A stretch of DNA of 64,000 nt from Beaufortia kweichowensis (lineage: Eukaryota > Chordata > Actinopteri > Cypriniformes > Gastromyzontidae): positions 893,501 to 957,500 of the forward strand of contig CM032802.1 in the NCBI GenBank assembly GCA_019155185.1, written 5' to 3'. The stretch's first letter is position 1; each line of letters begins with the position of its first letter. The notes below the pieces were generated by a model, which was given only the letters and a program-made list of their open reading frames with translations, was not told where the DNA came from and ran no database searches. Shown piece by piece: positions 38,990 to 51,405 of the stretch. Made by a program: the position numbers and the translations under genes.

Positions 38990-39260
38990 TGACCTGCTAC
39001 ACCTGCCTTCACGTCTCAATTCACCTGACGGACACGGACTGTGTGTTTGTGCTTAAAACACACGGCCTGTTTTTCACCGATGACTGCAGAACGATCATCT
39101 TCATCTTCACACACACACCTGCATGATCAATGAGTGTTGTCAGTAAATACACACAGGTCGACTCCACACCAGTGAAATAAGGCCATTATCTCCCTCGGAA
39201 GTCCTGACGCCACAAAACTGCACGACAGCTTCATTAAACACGCTGTGAAAATGAGTCTTT
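38990..39260. other. Candidate conserved noncoding block
   Basis: A repeat-free block with tcacctgacggacacggac, aaggccattatctccctcgg and aagtcctgacgccacaaaac. Confidence 0.3.
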
Positions 39261-39552
39261 CATTTGTGTCTAATAAACATCTGTATCATCACAAAACAGC
39301 AAAGTATTCTTTCTCCCTCATCTTTATATTCATTTAAGCCAGAAACACTCATGTCAAAAGAAAATCACATTATTTTTCAGGCTATTTTGCACTTTGGGGA
39401 ATATGATTAGAATAAATCAAGTGCCTGTTAAATAGTCAAATCTGTTATAATGAAAATCATCTAGAAGAGATAGTAAACCACTACACCACCAAACAAGCAC
39501 ATGCTGGTTGTTTTAAATGTAATAATTATTATTTTAACAGACTTTATTAATA

Positions 39553-40264
39553 TACAGTAGTGGTCAAAAGTGAAGTCCGGTTGGGATATTTGTACTGTGT
39601 TTGCTTTTAATTCCCCCTCATGTTAGATTAAACCATCTAAACCTGAGACATGTGGTACAAAATAGAGAAAGCTTTTAAGGCATTTAACAAATTATTTAAT
39701 TTAGTTAAATAGAAAGGCAAAAAAGACAAATATGCAACATGTTTTAAAGTTCCTATACACTAGTAGGGGTGGGAATCTTTAGGTACTACGCGATCCGATC
39801 CGATTCTGGGACTCACGATCCGATTCCAAAACGATTCTTCATATAATTTTTGCAAAAATGATAAATTTGCATTTTAAATAAATAAAGAGTTTTTATGCTT
39901 TTTGTTTATAGTTAGAATCTCTTTGACAGTATTCACATCTTGAAGTTTAATTTTATTGCTTTTATTTTAACAAAGTTGTATTCAGGATGAACAAGTTCTG
40001 AATCGATTCTGAATCTTTGAGAATCGATTCAGAATCGTTTGAGAAAGAATCCCGATGCATTGATTTTCTCCCACCCCTATACACTATACAAAAAAGAAAA
40101 ATAAGAAATGCATATAATAAATACATCTATACATTGTTGATCCTCTTTTGTTTTTGCTCATGGTGTTATATGTAATCTTTCTTAAATTCTAAAGATAAAC
40201 ATTAATTTACACTGCAAACACAACTACACAATATCTTAACTTTTGGCCATTACTGCATACTGTA
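39553..40264. mobile_element. Tc1/mariner-type MITE interrupted by a hAT-type MITE
   Basis: Outer element. The left end reads TACAGTAGTGGTCAAAAGT; the right end, on the opposite strand, reads TACAGTATGCAGTAATGGCC then AAAAGT. The shared terminal words are TACAGTA and GG(T/C)CAAAAGT, with TA at the boundary. No transposase inside. The interior is split by 39764-40079, so the original element was about 390 bp. Confidence 0.7.
39764..40079. mobile_element. hAT-type MITE with 8-bp target duplication
   Basis: The left end TAGGGGTGGGAATC and right end GATTTTCTCCCACCCCTA form inverted termini (TAGGGGTGGG on both strands). The element is flanked by TACACTAG (39756-39763) and TACACTAT (40080-40087), an 8-bp target duplication with one change, as expected for hAT. 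The interior is AT-rich with internal gaatcgattc repeats and no coding. Confidence 0.85.
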
Positions 40265-40292
40265 CTTCACGTAATGATCTTGTTTTTTTGAG

Positions 40293-40450
40293 ACATTTGC
40301 ATTTACATTTCTCAGACGCTTTTATCCAAAGCTACTTACGGTGCATTCAAGCTATACATTTTTTTTATCAGTATGTGTGTAACCTGGTGATTGAACCCGT
40401 GACCTCTGCGCTGGGAACGCAATGCTTTACCAATTGAACACCTGCAGCTC
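40293..40450 (-). mobile_element. tRNA-derived SINE, nearly complete (antisense)
   Basis: The - strand reads, in order: an A-box-like ttcaattggtaaagcattgc, a B-box-like gtcacgggttcaatcacc, a spacer, then the tail agcttgaatgcaccgtaagt, agctttggataaaagcgtct and gagaaatgtaaatgc. Best copy of the family here. It lies 28 bp from the MITE pair. Confidence 0.8.
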
Positions 40451-40914
40451 TGTAAAAGATTTAAAATACTTTCTCTCATTGTAGCAACTAAAATACAGAA
40501 ACACTTCATGGCAGGTTTTCTCAGGTATGTTCTAGAAATGACAGTCGAGGTCGAGTGAAATACTGACCAGATACCAAAAAACCCAAAGCAAACAAGCAGT
40601 GTAAAGGTACGAGGAGACGTCTCATACATTATTCACCTCAGTCTCTGCTTCTCTAAACTTCAGTCTTTGGGGGATTGTCTGACATCCCAGATGAATAATT
40701 AAACCCTGACCTTTCTTCCTCATTAAAGGTGATGGGGGCAAGAGTGATATCAAACAGAACGTGTTTCACAAACCTGCACGAGTCCAAACCAAAAGATTTG
40801 TGCATGTTGACAGAAGTCATGTTAAAGACGGATTAACATTTGGTAAACCCAGAGGACATCATTACAGCCATTACGGGTTTAACGATGACCACAACATACA
40901 GATATATCTTGAAA

Positions 40915-40975
40915 CATTACATTTAGGCATTTAGCTGACACTTTTATCCAAAGCGACTTACAAATATTAGGAGAC
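40915..40975 (-). mobile_element. SINE tail fragment
   Basis: Contains acatttaggcatttagctg and acacttttatccaaagcgac followed by ttacaaat. Same tail as 31157-31215. Confidence 0.7.
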
Positions 40976-41454
40976 AAAACATCATTGTGAATGTGGCTAA
41001 AATAGAGATACTGAAAGAGATTTAAATAGTGATGCATGTGATTCAGATTAATAAATCCATCAATCAAAAACACGTGACATTTCAGAGGCTTGTAAATGTT
41101 GCTTATAAAATTCTTCCTTGTGTTTATTTAATGATAAACTGTGTGTAAAACATGATAACTGTCTCTTATCGGCTGTATTCTACATTTTAAATCTACTTGC
41201 TCTCTGAAGAAAAATGCAAAATTCAGAGCAATAAATGAATATTATACAGGCAAGGATGATCAGTGAGGCGAGATATAGAGATGAATGCATTATCACATTT
41301 ACACTGCAGTCAGGTCATGTCTGGTTACTTTGTTCTGGACACTATTGTTATGAATAATTAAATTTTTTTTATCATGTTTTAAAATCTGATATTTTTAACA
41401 TTCTTAGATATATAGATATAGATATAGTTTTATTAATATTCTTACATTATTCCA

Positions 41455-41560
41455 TAAAGATCCTTTAACATCCAGAGAACCTTTTTGTTTTGTGGCGAGA
41501 AAAATTCAGATATTTTAGAAAGCACTGACCGAAAGGATCTTGTATGGCATAATGTATAAA
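41455..41560. repeat. AAAGAACC-type repeat R2, copy 4 (partial)
   Basis: Contains ccataaagatcctttaac, cagagaacctttttg and accgaaaggatc. A diverged copy. Confidence 0.45.
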
Positions 41561-41739
41561 TATACTATAAACTCTGAAAGATTTTGTCACGCCTGTACAT
41601 ACGGCCTGAAAAGCAATGGAGATATTCTGGAGTGTATTTATAGTCAACTGAGAAATAATTTATTCTGATCAGAGTGAGATTGTACATGTACATGACAACT
41701 GTGGTGGATGAAAATAAACTCTTCCAGTGTATTTCTATT

Positions 41740-42210
41740 CAGAGTGATCTATTTCTTGTACATGATCTATTTCTATGACTGATCTGTGGTGGATGAAAAT
41801 CCGCCTGATCTCTTCCATTGTATCTGATCTATTTCTATTCCGTCTGATCTATTTCTGATCTATTTCTATTGTGTCTGATCTATTTCTATTCTGATCTATT
41901 TCTGTGTCTGATCTTTCTCTATTCTGTGTCTGATCTTTCTCTATTCTGTGTCTGATCTTTCTCTATTCTGTGTCTGATCTTTCTCTATTCTGTGTCTGAT
42001 CTTTCTCTATTCTGTGTCTGATCTATTTCTATTCTGCGTCTGATCTATTTCTATTCCGCGTCTGATCTATTTCTATTCCGCGTCTGATCTATTTCTATTC
42101 CGCGTCTGATCTATTTCTATTCCGCGTCTGATCTATTTCTATTCCGCGTCTGATCTATTTCTATTCTGCGTCTGATCTATTTCTATTCTGTGTCTGATCT
42201 TTCTCTCGCT
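41740..42210 (+). repeat. 22-bp minisatellite with two homogenised variant blocks
   Basis: Tandem units of the form tgatctatttctattccgcg+tc (22 bp). The left part is irregular and mixes truncated units. Then comes a block of about five tgatctttctctattctgtg+tc units, then a block of atttctattcTgcg or CcGcg units, and the array ends with the first variant again. No coding frame. Confidence 0.93.
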
Positions 42211-42614
42211 GTTAAGGAAAATGAGGGTGTTTATTTAAAGTCTGTGTTGGGGTTTGTCATGTGGAGCTGTAACTTTACACGCAAACACGCACACACGTGT
42301 GTCCTGCCATCTGTCTGTACATGTTAACATCACACAACTGCACATCCACATTCAGCAAACAACCCACAGAAATCCCCAAATCACTTTATCAAACAGATAG
42401 TTGAAGTCTTGAATTTATGAAGTGCATGAAGCATTTCTACTAAAATATACAAACAGCTATGATGAGAAAACAAGTTACTGCATGAATCACCACAGAGAAA
42501 CCCTTAGTTAACATGACAGCGATTAGATCTTCAAGTGTTCTTTATCAGAGAAAAGATGGATTAACCCAGACACAATCAAAGCTTTCAAAAATGAAATCAA
42601 TATATAACCCGGTC

Positions 42615-42770
42615 TGTAAAACAGTTTTTGTATTCACTGGCTTTCACATAAAACTATCCTACATAATGTAAAGAACATTCTGTGAAAATATAACCTTGAT
42701 ATCTTTAATATTGACTGAGGAAGTAAAAGATTGATTTCAATGTTAAAAGCCAACTTCTGGTTAATAATAA
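42615..42770 (-). repeat. Interspersed repeat R5, copy 2
   Basis: The reverse complement reads cctcagtcaatattaaagat, atcaaggttatattttcac and agaatgttctttac, matching 51326-51378 at most positions. Confidence 0.75.
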
Positions 42771-43559
42771 AATTTAGTGTCAATAAAATAATCTGTTTCA
42801 GTATTATAAATAAATATAAATGAAAGTACAGATCATATAATCTATCATTCACAGCAAAAAACACCCAATAAATATTTTCATTATTTTTATAGCCATAACT
42901 ACTTTGATGCTCTTAATCTCATAATTACATTTTAAGACGTTATCGTGGACAGAGAGGGTCACATGCAAACCAACTGATTTCTGAATTAATAAGTTGCAAG
43001 TTAAATTAATAAGTTACTTGGCAAAAGTAAACAACCTGTTAAAGTGTTATTTATGGGTTCAATTATTAATTCATCTCACACATTATGCCAAAACAGCATC
43101 TATAATAACAAAATTAAACCGACATCACAAGAACAGAAGAATTGATGGTTTCCATACCAGCTACGTGTTTTATGAAAAACAAAGCAAACATTTTAAATAG
43201 TGACATGACTGCATGCAGTGTTTACATTTTTACTATAGCAGGAGCATCTCTACAAAACATGAAATGAGTACAGGATATAAAAAAATACTAGTCATGAAGT
43301 CTATGAAACATGCATTTAAAGCTGAATTTTTAATAACGGTAAAGCTGAAGAGGACATAAGCAGCTTTTTAAAAAGGCCAAACACATCAGAAGAAACAGTT
43401 TCTCAGTTCTTCTCACTTCACAAGAGTATTTTCTCTCAAGTAACAAAACAAGACAAACCCAAGTAACCCAATTCTAGTCTTTCCTCACCGATCAATTTTT
43501 GGTTTGACTTACAATAATGTGAATCAATCTAAGATTAGATGATACACCAATATTCAACT

Positions 43560-43780
43560 TTCTCCATCTCTCCTGTGGAGTGTGGAGCGGATCTCTCGTC
43601 AGGTCTGTGGGAACGCAGCGGATAGCAGAACCATCTGTAGTGTGACTGTGTTCCTGCCCGCTGGTAGAACGCCAGCGCTGAGACTCGCTGTACTAACACA
43701 CAACCTGACAGCGCAGACTGTGTGCGTCAGAGCCCTGCGGTACACCAGCAGCACCAGAGATCAACAACACACAATCACAC
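43560..43780. other. GC-richer block of uncertain nature
   Basis: CpG-bearing sequence (gagcggatctctcgtcagg, gcccgctggtagaacgcc, agcgctgagactcgctg). A 76-codon + strand frame (43582-43812) has no recognised family. Candidate regulatory block or unannotated noncoding exon. Confidence 0.3.
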
Positions 43781-45179
43781 GAAATCTAGAGAAAACCAAC
43801 AAAGAATCGTAATCCATTAACTGGGATTCTCTTACAAACAGGTTAAAATTCATTCACACTTCCCCTTTAAGACTCCTTTACTCAGATGGTAAAGACCGAA
43901 ACTGTCTCCTTAAATCTTGCCAAATGATCTGAGCTCTGCCATCCACAATCACTTTATCAATCAATACTTTAACTTCAACAATTGACTCCTTTACATTTTT
44001 AATGCTTTGAAAGTCTCCATCTACTAAGCGATGAACAGCATTCAACTGAAACATTATCAGAGCGTCTGTCTCTCAGAAATAGAGATAATAGAAAATAATT
44101 TTAGATAAAGACGGTTAAAACATTTTATGTTTCTACACAATCCACCTGCTCAGCTCAGAAACTCTTCATCTTGAAGCTCAATTAGAAAAGTCTAGTCCTG
44201 CTGATTTATCTTTCATTCTGGATATATGATATATAACCCTGACATGAGGATTTAAAGGTATGAATATAAATTCCACAGACAGGCAGTGACCCGACTGACC
44301 AGCGATGAGTCGAAGCGATGAATTTTGACAGTATCATTCGTCATGTTTCTCGCTCAGATGTCACAAGGGCCGTTTTCATACAGTATGAACTTGGTTTGCT
44401 GTAAATCATAAGCTGGAAGAAATAAATGTGACATGCTCATAATTGAAGGGGAAAAAAGAACAAAGATGTTTCTATCTGCTGTCTGATCACAGTGTGACAT
44501 GAAACAAACAATTAAATCAATCACACTTTAAAGAGGCTGTGAATTTAGAAACTCTCCATCACAACAGCAGGTTAAAGTATTAAAACATCTAAAAACAAAA
44601 ATTTAATTATAGATAAATGATTGATTTGGTCAGATCACTGGCCAAGTCACTGCAAATAATGTAAAAGGCATAATTACAGTAAAACAAGTTCCTAAACTGC
44701 ATCTAAAAAGTGATAATGCATGCTAAGATCATACATGAATGAATGATTCATGCATCAAAAAAAAAAACCTGTTAATGATTAAACTTGCATTAAGTCCAGT
44801 CATGGTCCAAATGAACACTTGAGTTATAACTTTGGTAATATAAAGCATCACATAATAAAAAACATTTTTATACTTTTACATCTGGAGTCACACCATCGTT
44901 TTATGCTGAAAGACACGAGTGAAAACAAACAAATAAAACAAAGCAAGTTGTGCTACAAGAAGTTACCAGGTTTCACTAATGCTTTGGGATGTCCAAGAAT
45001 ATTTCAGATTATTTGTGTTACCACAGTTTTACACTAATGGTCATGGTATTTGATTGGATCACAAAGTTTGAACCAACAACCTGTCAGGTGAGCAGCTCAA
45101 ATCTTTAACACACGAGGTTTCATCTCTTATGTTGTAGGTTAGTGCAGAAATCAGGAAAAACTATCAGAACAGACCTGCC

Positions 45180-45650
45180 CAGATGATAATCTGCTGTGCT
45201 CGTGGGTCTGATGAGAGATCAGATCATTTCAGCAGCATGGAAAGGGCGAAGCTCGATCTCCACGATCTGAAACCAAACGTCTCCAGCTCAATATCCACTT
45301 GCACTTTGTTTTCACGCCCTCCTGTTGCGATCTGTATGTGATCCAGACCTTCAGATTGTGATGGATCAGAGAGTCCAGTTCGGTCCACTAACTGATGCGC
45401 TTTCCTCCGCGTGTCTGATAGATTCCTCTCGTGCCGGTGTCTCCGGGCTGCAGTGACACTTCACCAGAACTGTCTGTGTGAGAGAGAGAGTGTGTATGTG
45501 TGAGATCGGGTGGGAAACTCGATGGAAATCTGACAGTCTGTGATGAGAAGCGAAGCGCAACTCAAACTCGCGATACAGGCGAATGAGCGCAGGATGCTGC
45601 GCGGTACTGAGCGAGCGACGCTCCAAACGCACCGCCTCTTAAAGCATCAG
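45180..45650 (-). promoter_or_regulatory. CpG-rich patch, candidate chst8 promoter and noncoding leader exon
   Basis: A local rise in GC and CpG, densest at 45380-45640 (gcgc, cgcg and gcgag motifs), in otherwise AT-rich DNA. It lies upstream of the chst8 coding exon in the right orientation and ends exactly where a (GA)n tract begins at 45654. On the - strand it is open for about 88 codons without any ATG, so I read it as untranslated leader. A possible donor is TCTG|GTGAAG near 45463; another weaker one is near 45181. No TATA box was seen. Splicing to the 31 kb exon is inferred from gene order and exon phase only. Confidence 0.4.
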
Positions 45651-45651
45651 C

Positions 45652-45772
<121 letters not shown>

Positions 45773-45837
45773 CTAGAGTTTAATAAAGAGAGAGAGAGAG
45801 AGAAAGATCTTTATCCTTTAAAATTTATCCTTTTAAA

Positions 45838-45985
45838 ACAAAGGTTCCTAAAAACAAAACCTTTTAGTCATAGGTTTTTAAAAAAATATTTTCGTCTTTA
45901 TCGTCTAAAGAACTATAACCCACTACAAAGAACCTGCAAAGAAAGAAAGGTTCTGTTGATGTTAAAGGTTCTAGAGGTTTCAGGA
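45838..45985. repeat. AAAGAACC-type repeat R2, copy 5
   Basis: Contains aaaggttcctaaaaac, ctacaaagaacctgc, gaaaggttctgttgatg and aaaggttctagagg. Confidence 0.6.
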
Positions 45986-46851
45986 AACTTAATTATTAGG
46001 AATGCAGACTGTACAGTATATAACAGTAAAGTACAGTATATTAAAACAATATCCAAAATAACAAAGACTACAAGAGATTAGTGATGGTAAAACATTTATA
46101 CCCATCACAGTACACGTCTAGGGTCACATTTCATTCATCTAAAATATTTGCATAAACAATTAACAAAATAATTGTGTATTAATCTTTCTTCACCATCTTG
46201 TGCACATCAAGACATTAAAAGTAAAAGCACAAGGTAAAATGTGTGCATCATAAATGCAAATGACTAAAATGTCCTCAAGTTTACTTAATGCCAATCTGCA
46301 CAAGCTTCAGAAGAAACCCAACATTAGAAACAAGCATCTGAACCATGTCATCTATAATAAAACACACATTTAACAAAGAGCCTGCTACTCAAAACGAGTT
46401 ATAAAATAAACTAAATATACTGTATACAGGATGGTTTTATTCTGATCAAAAGATGTTTGTGCTAAATAAATAAAAATGAACACATTTGACATCAGTGATG
46501 TCTCTGTATGTGGAAGCAGATCAAAGCAGTGTTTATATCCACCGGTCACTTCAGTCAGCAGATGTACAGTAACAGCCACAGGCTCGTATAGACACATCAA
46601 AAACAAACACTCAAAGAAAAAACAATGAATGTTCTGCAGATAATAAAAGCAAAGCAGGTGAATCCACATTATCATAATACACAAGTGCTAATGTGAACAG
46701 TAAGGAAATGCATTATGTTTGGGATAATAAAGAGGTTTTTGTAACTATTTTCTCAACATTTTATACAAACGTGCTTGTGATGTTTTGTGTCAAAACACAG
46801 AAAATGAACTGAAATAACCTATTTTAACCTGACTGAACTGCCTCGATCACG

Positions 46852-46866
46852 TCGCCCTCTGCTGTA
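46852..46866 (-). promoter_or_regulatory. Candidate CTCF site
   Basis: The - strand reads ACAGCAGAGGGCGAC, agreeing with the CTCF core CA-SY-AG-R-GGGC-R at all but the last position. It lies between the two divergent genes. Confidence 0.35.
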
Positions 46867-47579
46867 CAGGGTCAGAACTGAGTTTACTGCTTTCAAAACA
46901 ACACAAGCTTGTGTTTAACACACAAAATGTCCTCAAGTTTGTGATACAGAGATTTGTATTGCCTCTTCATCATTCAAACACTTCACGTGTGCATGTTAAC
47001 AATGAGCGGCTCACTTCACGTCTCGTTCACACACAGATCTCAAGTGCAGTTTCAGATCAGCAAATTAATGCTTTACGTCTCTTTAATGAAGCACATGATA
47101 AGAGTTGAGTGTTTAAAACCCTGTCAGCTTCATTGAGAGAAACAAAAAAACACTTTAGATCAAGATATGAACAGAAACGGTTTCAGTACAGACTCATTTT
47201 ACTACAGTAATGGTTTGTCATTAATCACAGCAAGAAGCAACAAGCTTTCCAAGATGCCACAACATTGAACAGCCCCAAAGATTTCAATACATGAAGAAAA
47301 ACCTTACACTGATCATGTGTTGCTTTGTTTTATGCGTTGTTACACAATACAGGATTTTAAACTATGGTAACCTTATAATGTTTTGTTGTGGTGTGTTAGT
47401 TTAACAATTGTAATGTTTGGATCTACACAACAGCATGTAACATTTGATATTCAACTACAGACACACAAAACCAACTTGCTCGAGTGTTTTGTATAGTTTG
47501 CATGCGTTTCCATGCATGTCTATGTCTAAACCTGACCGTGTACATTTAAAGCAAACATGACCGTCTCCAATAAGTCTTT

Positions 47580-47924
47580 TCCTAGTAGGAACCACCAGTT
47601 AGTTTCAAATATTTGATCCCCACCTTTATACCTAAATCCACACACACCCAGTCGAGGTATATAAGGATAATCTGCCCGTGCCCTCGAGTCTGTTCAGAAA
47701 GCAGAGGAAGAACGAAAGACCGCAGCTGGAAAGAAAGAAAAATACACAACAATCCAGCCACCTGGGAAATATCCACTGCAGGTTAAAATCACCAAACAGG
47801 GAAACGCATGCATTTCACCCAACGCAGCACAGAAACAAAACAGGCCTGCGGATATGCTGTCGTATGAATTATAATGCTTTGCAAACAGAAACGGTTTTAT
47901 TGGAGCAAAAGATCAAAATAATTC

Positions 47925-47955
<31 letters not shown>

Positions 47956-48445
47956 AATTAGATATGCAAATGAGAGTGGGTTTTGAATTTTCCAACATGT
48001 GTAGAGTTAAAGCAGAAACCCTACGGCTCTTAATTTCTCTCCACATGCGTCGCTGCCTTGAACGGTTATAGATAACGGAGCTAAAAGAAGCTTTTTAATG
48101 AATAAACTTATTCCAAAAGAAAGAGACGCAAACATCCTGCACATCATTGTCACATTTTTCAGGCCTCAGAGAAAACTGCAGACATGAAGGGATTCATTGA
48201 TCTGAACCCCGGACTTTATTAGCCGGTTAAAGTTCCATGTGAAGTTATGGACCGGTGTGACCCGCAGGTCGCCCGCACTGATTGGATCCGGTCTGAACTC
48301 TTTGGCCGAGCTCATATCTCTTTAATTGCAGTATGCTGAGCTGCATCTGACTCAGCGTTTGTGTAAGTAAAGCGTGATGTAAAGCGCATCGGCCGGTCTG
48401 GACGGATCCGTCAATTGAACAAGATAAATGAAGAGAAGTGGACGC
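47580..48445. other. Candidate conserved noncoding block(s)
   Basis: A long, mostly repeat-free region with gaccgcagctggaaag, tctctccacatgcgtcgctgc, gaccggtgtgacccgcagg, gattggatccggtctgaac and gcatcggccggtctggacgg. A short (GA)n at 47929-47955 interrupts it. An open frame across that tract has no recognised family. Confidence 0.4.
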
Positions 48446-48639
48446 TTAATGAACTACAGCACTGGAATGTGAATCTTACACTTTATACGGAGTAGTTTTA
48501 GTCAAGAAATACATAAATTACATGCACACACACACACTTTCTCTCTCTTTAGATGTTAACAGACACGTACAGTAAACTAACATTTGCTAGATTGCAGCTC
48601 TAAAATGACTAAAAATGCAACATTTAGTCAGACGTGAGA

Positions 48640-48975
48640 CCATGTGTCTCAGATATTTCTCATGAGAGAAAGTCTCACAAATGTCTCTGACATCAGCATT
48701 TCAAAGGAGATCTCAACAATGACAAACTGAACTCAGATTCATCAAGTCTGACATCAAAAGTCAACTTTAAGGATTTCAATGAAATATTTCTCATCAAATT
48801 GACTCAACTCCAGATAATTTTACCTATGCAATCTACATTCATTTACACCTTCATACTCTTTAAGTAGTTTAATGATTGACCGTTTCCTTTTATTTCTAAG
48901 AAACGTCTGAGACCAAGTTGATACTTAAATGAAACAATTGAGAACTTATCAAATCCCTTAAGAGAAACATCTGAA
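48640..48975 (+). repeat. Interspersed repeat R1, copy 3
   Basis: Contains catcaagtctgacatcaaaa, aatatttctcatcaaattga, ataattttacctatgcaatc, gttgatacttaaatgaaac and gagaaacatctgaag, in the same order as at 5270-5485. Confidence 0.75.
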
Positions 48976-49899
48976 GAATATTATTTTTCCCCAGACAGAG
49001 TGTTTAATCTGCCCTATAGCTCCTCTGATCTGGGTCACAAGGTTTCATATCACATGTCTATTATTCATATCTGCTGAGGGAATAGAGAGATTTATTGCTT
49101 ATCAGCTCCAGATGTGAGCTCCTTTCAGCGCTAAATTTGTGGAAACAGAATTGATGATACCAAATGAGTACAACACTGAAAGCATACTGGTTTTGTACTG
49201 GTTTTGGGTGGGGGACATGAATTATTAATTTTAACAAAAAAAAGCAATACAAACAAAATATATGCACACACACAAACACTTCCTAAACATGTCTGTTTGA
49301 AATTTGATGTTAAGTTGTTAATACTCAGATACAAGCTAGAACATTTGATCTGAGAATGAATCATATTTTCACTATATGATCATGGCCAAAAGACTTCACA
49401 ATAATGAATATAATATCTATTTTTAAAAATGTTGGTATCAGTTAATTGTGATTGTGAGTGTAGCTAAGTATGCAACGTGAAAAACTGTATTACCAATATA
49501 TGAAACCATATTTTACTAAAGTCAAAGCCTGCTGTACAGATGAGATTTACTCCTACCACATATGAATAAATACCTTTATACCTGACCATCAGAACTTACA
49601 CACCATTAACTAATTTTTATATGCAAGTTTCATGTCCGAGCACTTTATTTAACAGCCGAGCGTTAGTCTCTCTGTTGTTTAGTTAGAAAGACATCACAGA
49701 GGTCTGGCTATGATCAATAACGTGTGGCGTGTGGGTAGACATCTCTAAACCCAGCATGACAAACAGCGCTTTACATAAACACAAACATCAGCAATTACAC
49801 TATATGCTCCTCCAAACGCATGTTTTATAATGTGATGCCTGTATAAATGGTCTGTACACAAAGTTTCTCTGTTGGTCATTTGTATCAGTGCAGTTTGTT

Positions 49900-50400
49900 G
49901 TCTTTATTCAGTGTAAATAACTTTATTTGCTGCGGGAGGATTCATGTTGGTGTCAGGGCCAGCGAGTCATCCGTCTGTCTGCGAGTGAAGCGCTCACATG
50001 AGTTGTGTATTCTCCACTCCTGCGGCCATATATTTAACTCCAATCTCTGTCACCGCCCGTGAGCTTGGAGGAGACCAATTTTCTATATTTCAGCCGACAG
50101 CTTGAAAATGAACATTAAATATTGATCGCAGGTTACGTGACGAGCGCTGGGATGAGTGCACGAACTCTCCGGTTGGTCACATTTATTTTTGGCCGTGTCT
50201 TATGTTGAGAGCTTTATCTCGCTGTAATTTAACATTTCAAAAACAAGCCAATGAGATGGAGACTTTAGCCATAAATATTGTTTAAACATTGTCCAAGCTT
50301 GACAAAAATAACAACTGGGATGATAAAATATGAACCGGAACTCATTCCGTGGATGCAGTCGAAAGAAAATTAAAGGTCAACGTCAAATTAAAATTGATCT
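49900..50400. other. Candidate conserved noncoding block
   Basis: A repeat-free block with ctttatttgctgcgggagg, gagaccaattttctatatttc, aatattgatcgcaggttacg, gcgctgggatgagtgcacg, gttggtcacatttatttttg and aaagaaaattaaaggtcaac. No supported coding frame. Confidence 0.42.
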
Positions 50401-51227
50401 TATTTATCCCATGTACAAATGCTTTTGGCCTTCATTTGATTCATCACTACACATTACTACAAGTTTGTTTTCATAATCTTTTATCAAAATCTAATAACCT
50501 GATCCATCCTTGAAACTACTTTCCATTTTGGTAGTTGGATCAATAAGACACGGCCCTGAACTGCTCATTGTATACAGTTCTTTATTAATGGCCTGTTTTG
50601 CTGCAACTTTACATTTCGTGAGTAAAACGGGATGAGAACATCATTTAAAGTGTAAACACACTTGAACAGATCCTTTCAAAATGATACAATTATAAACTGC
50701 TTTGCTACACAGCAATATTATATTTCCATTTGACAGTGTCGTATGAAATATCAAATCACAGTTACGCTCGGACACAAAAATAATCCTCATTAACAGACGC
50801 TTTAGATCTACAAATCATTTTCAAAACAGATGATGTATTGATGTGGACCACAGAAGACTTACACACATCACAGCCTCGGTTACGACAATACATTCATCAC
50901 CTGGTAACAACTTATTCTTTAGAAACCATTTTTAAGTGACTAATACAGAATCATAAATGAAAAGGTTAACCACATCAACAACAAAGACCCAAATTTACTA
51001 ATTTCCTCTCAAAATTCTTTATTCAATTTACTCCATTATTTTTTCAAATACTCTTTTTAATGAAATGCTGTCTGCAATCTCAATAATCAAAAACACAAAA
51101 TGCAGTAAAAAACATATTGTTTTAAAACATCCTTCATCACTCTGTAAAGCACTTAGTCATTTCAGAATATGATATTGTCAATGTTTGCCTACAATTTACA
51201 AAAACGTTTTCTTGCCATTTGTGACCC

Positions 51228-51405
51228 TGTCTGTGAAAACCAGCCTAAAGTCTTAAAATCTCATTTAGGATAAGTTTGATTTCACCTATTCATAGCATTA
51301 TGATTTCAATCTTTGACATGTAATCACTCAGTCAATATTAAAGGCATCAAGGTTATATTTTCACAGGATGTTCTTTATACTATGTAGGTTTTATGATTTT
51401 ATGCA
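51228..51405 (+). repeat. Interspersed repeat R5, copy 3
   Basis: Contains gtgaccctgtctgtgaaaac, cactcagtcaatattaaagg, atcaaggttatattttcac and aggatgttctttatac. Shares its right half with 42615-42770 and its left half with 38370-38415. Confidence 0.75.

Noticed and set aside
41740..42210. CRISPR array
   Set aside because: Units are directly adjacent 22-mers with no unique spacers, in a vertebrate-type genome; it is a minisatellite.
43582..43812. 76-codon + strand frame in a GC-richer block
   Set aside because: No recognised domain, no supporting splice or promoter context; kept only as a possible regulatory block.
45366..45632. 88-codon - strand frame in the CpG patch as a protein
   Set aside because: It contains no ATG and no recognised domain; more likely untranslated leader or promoter.
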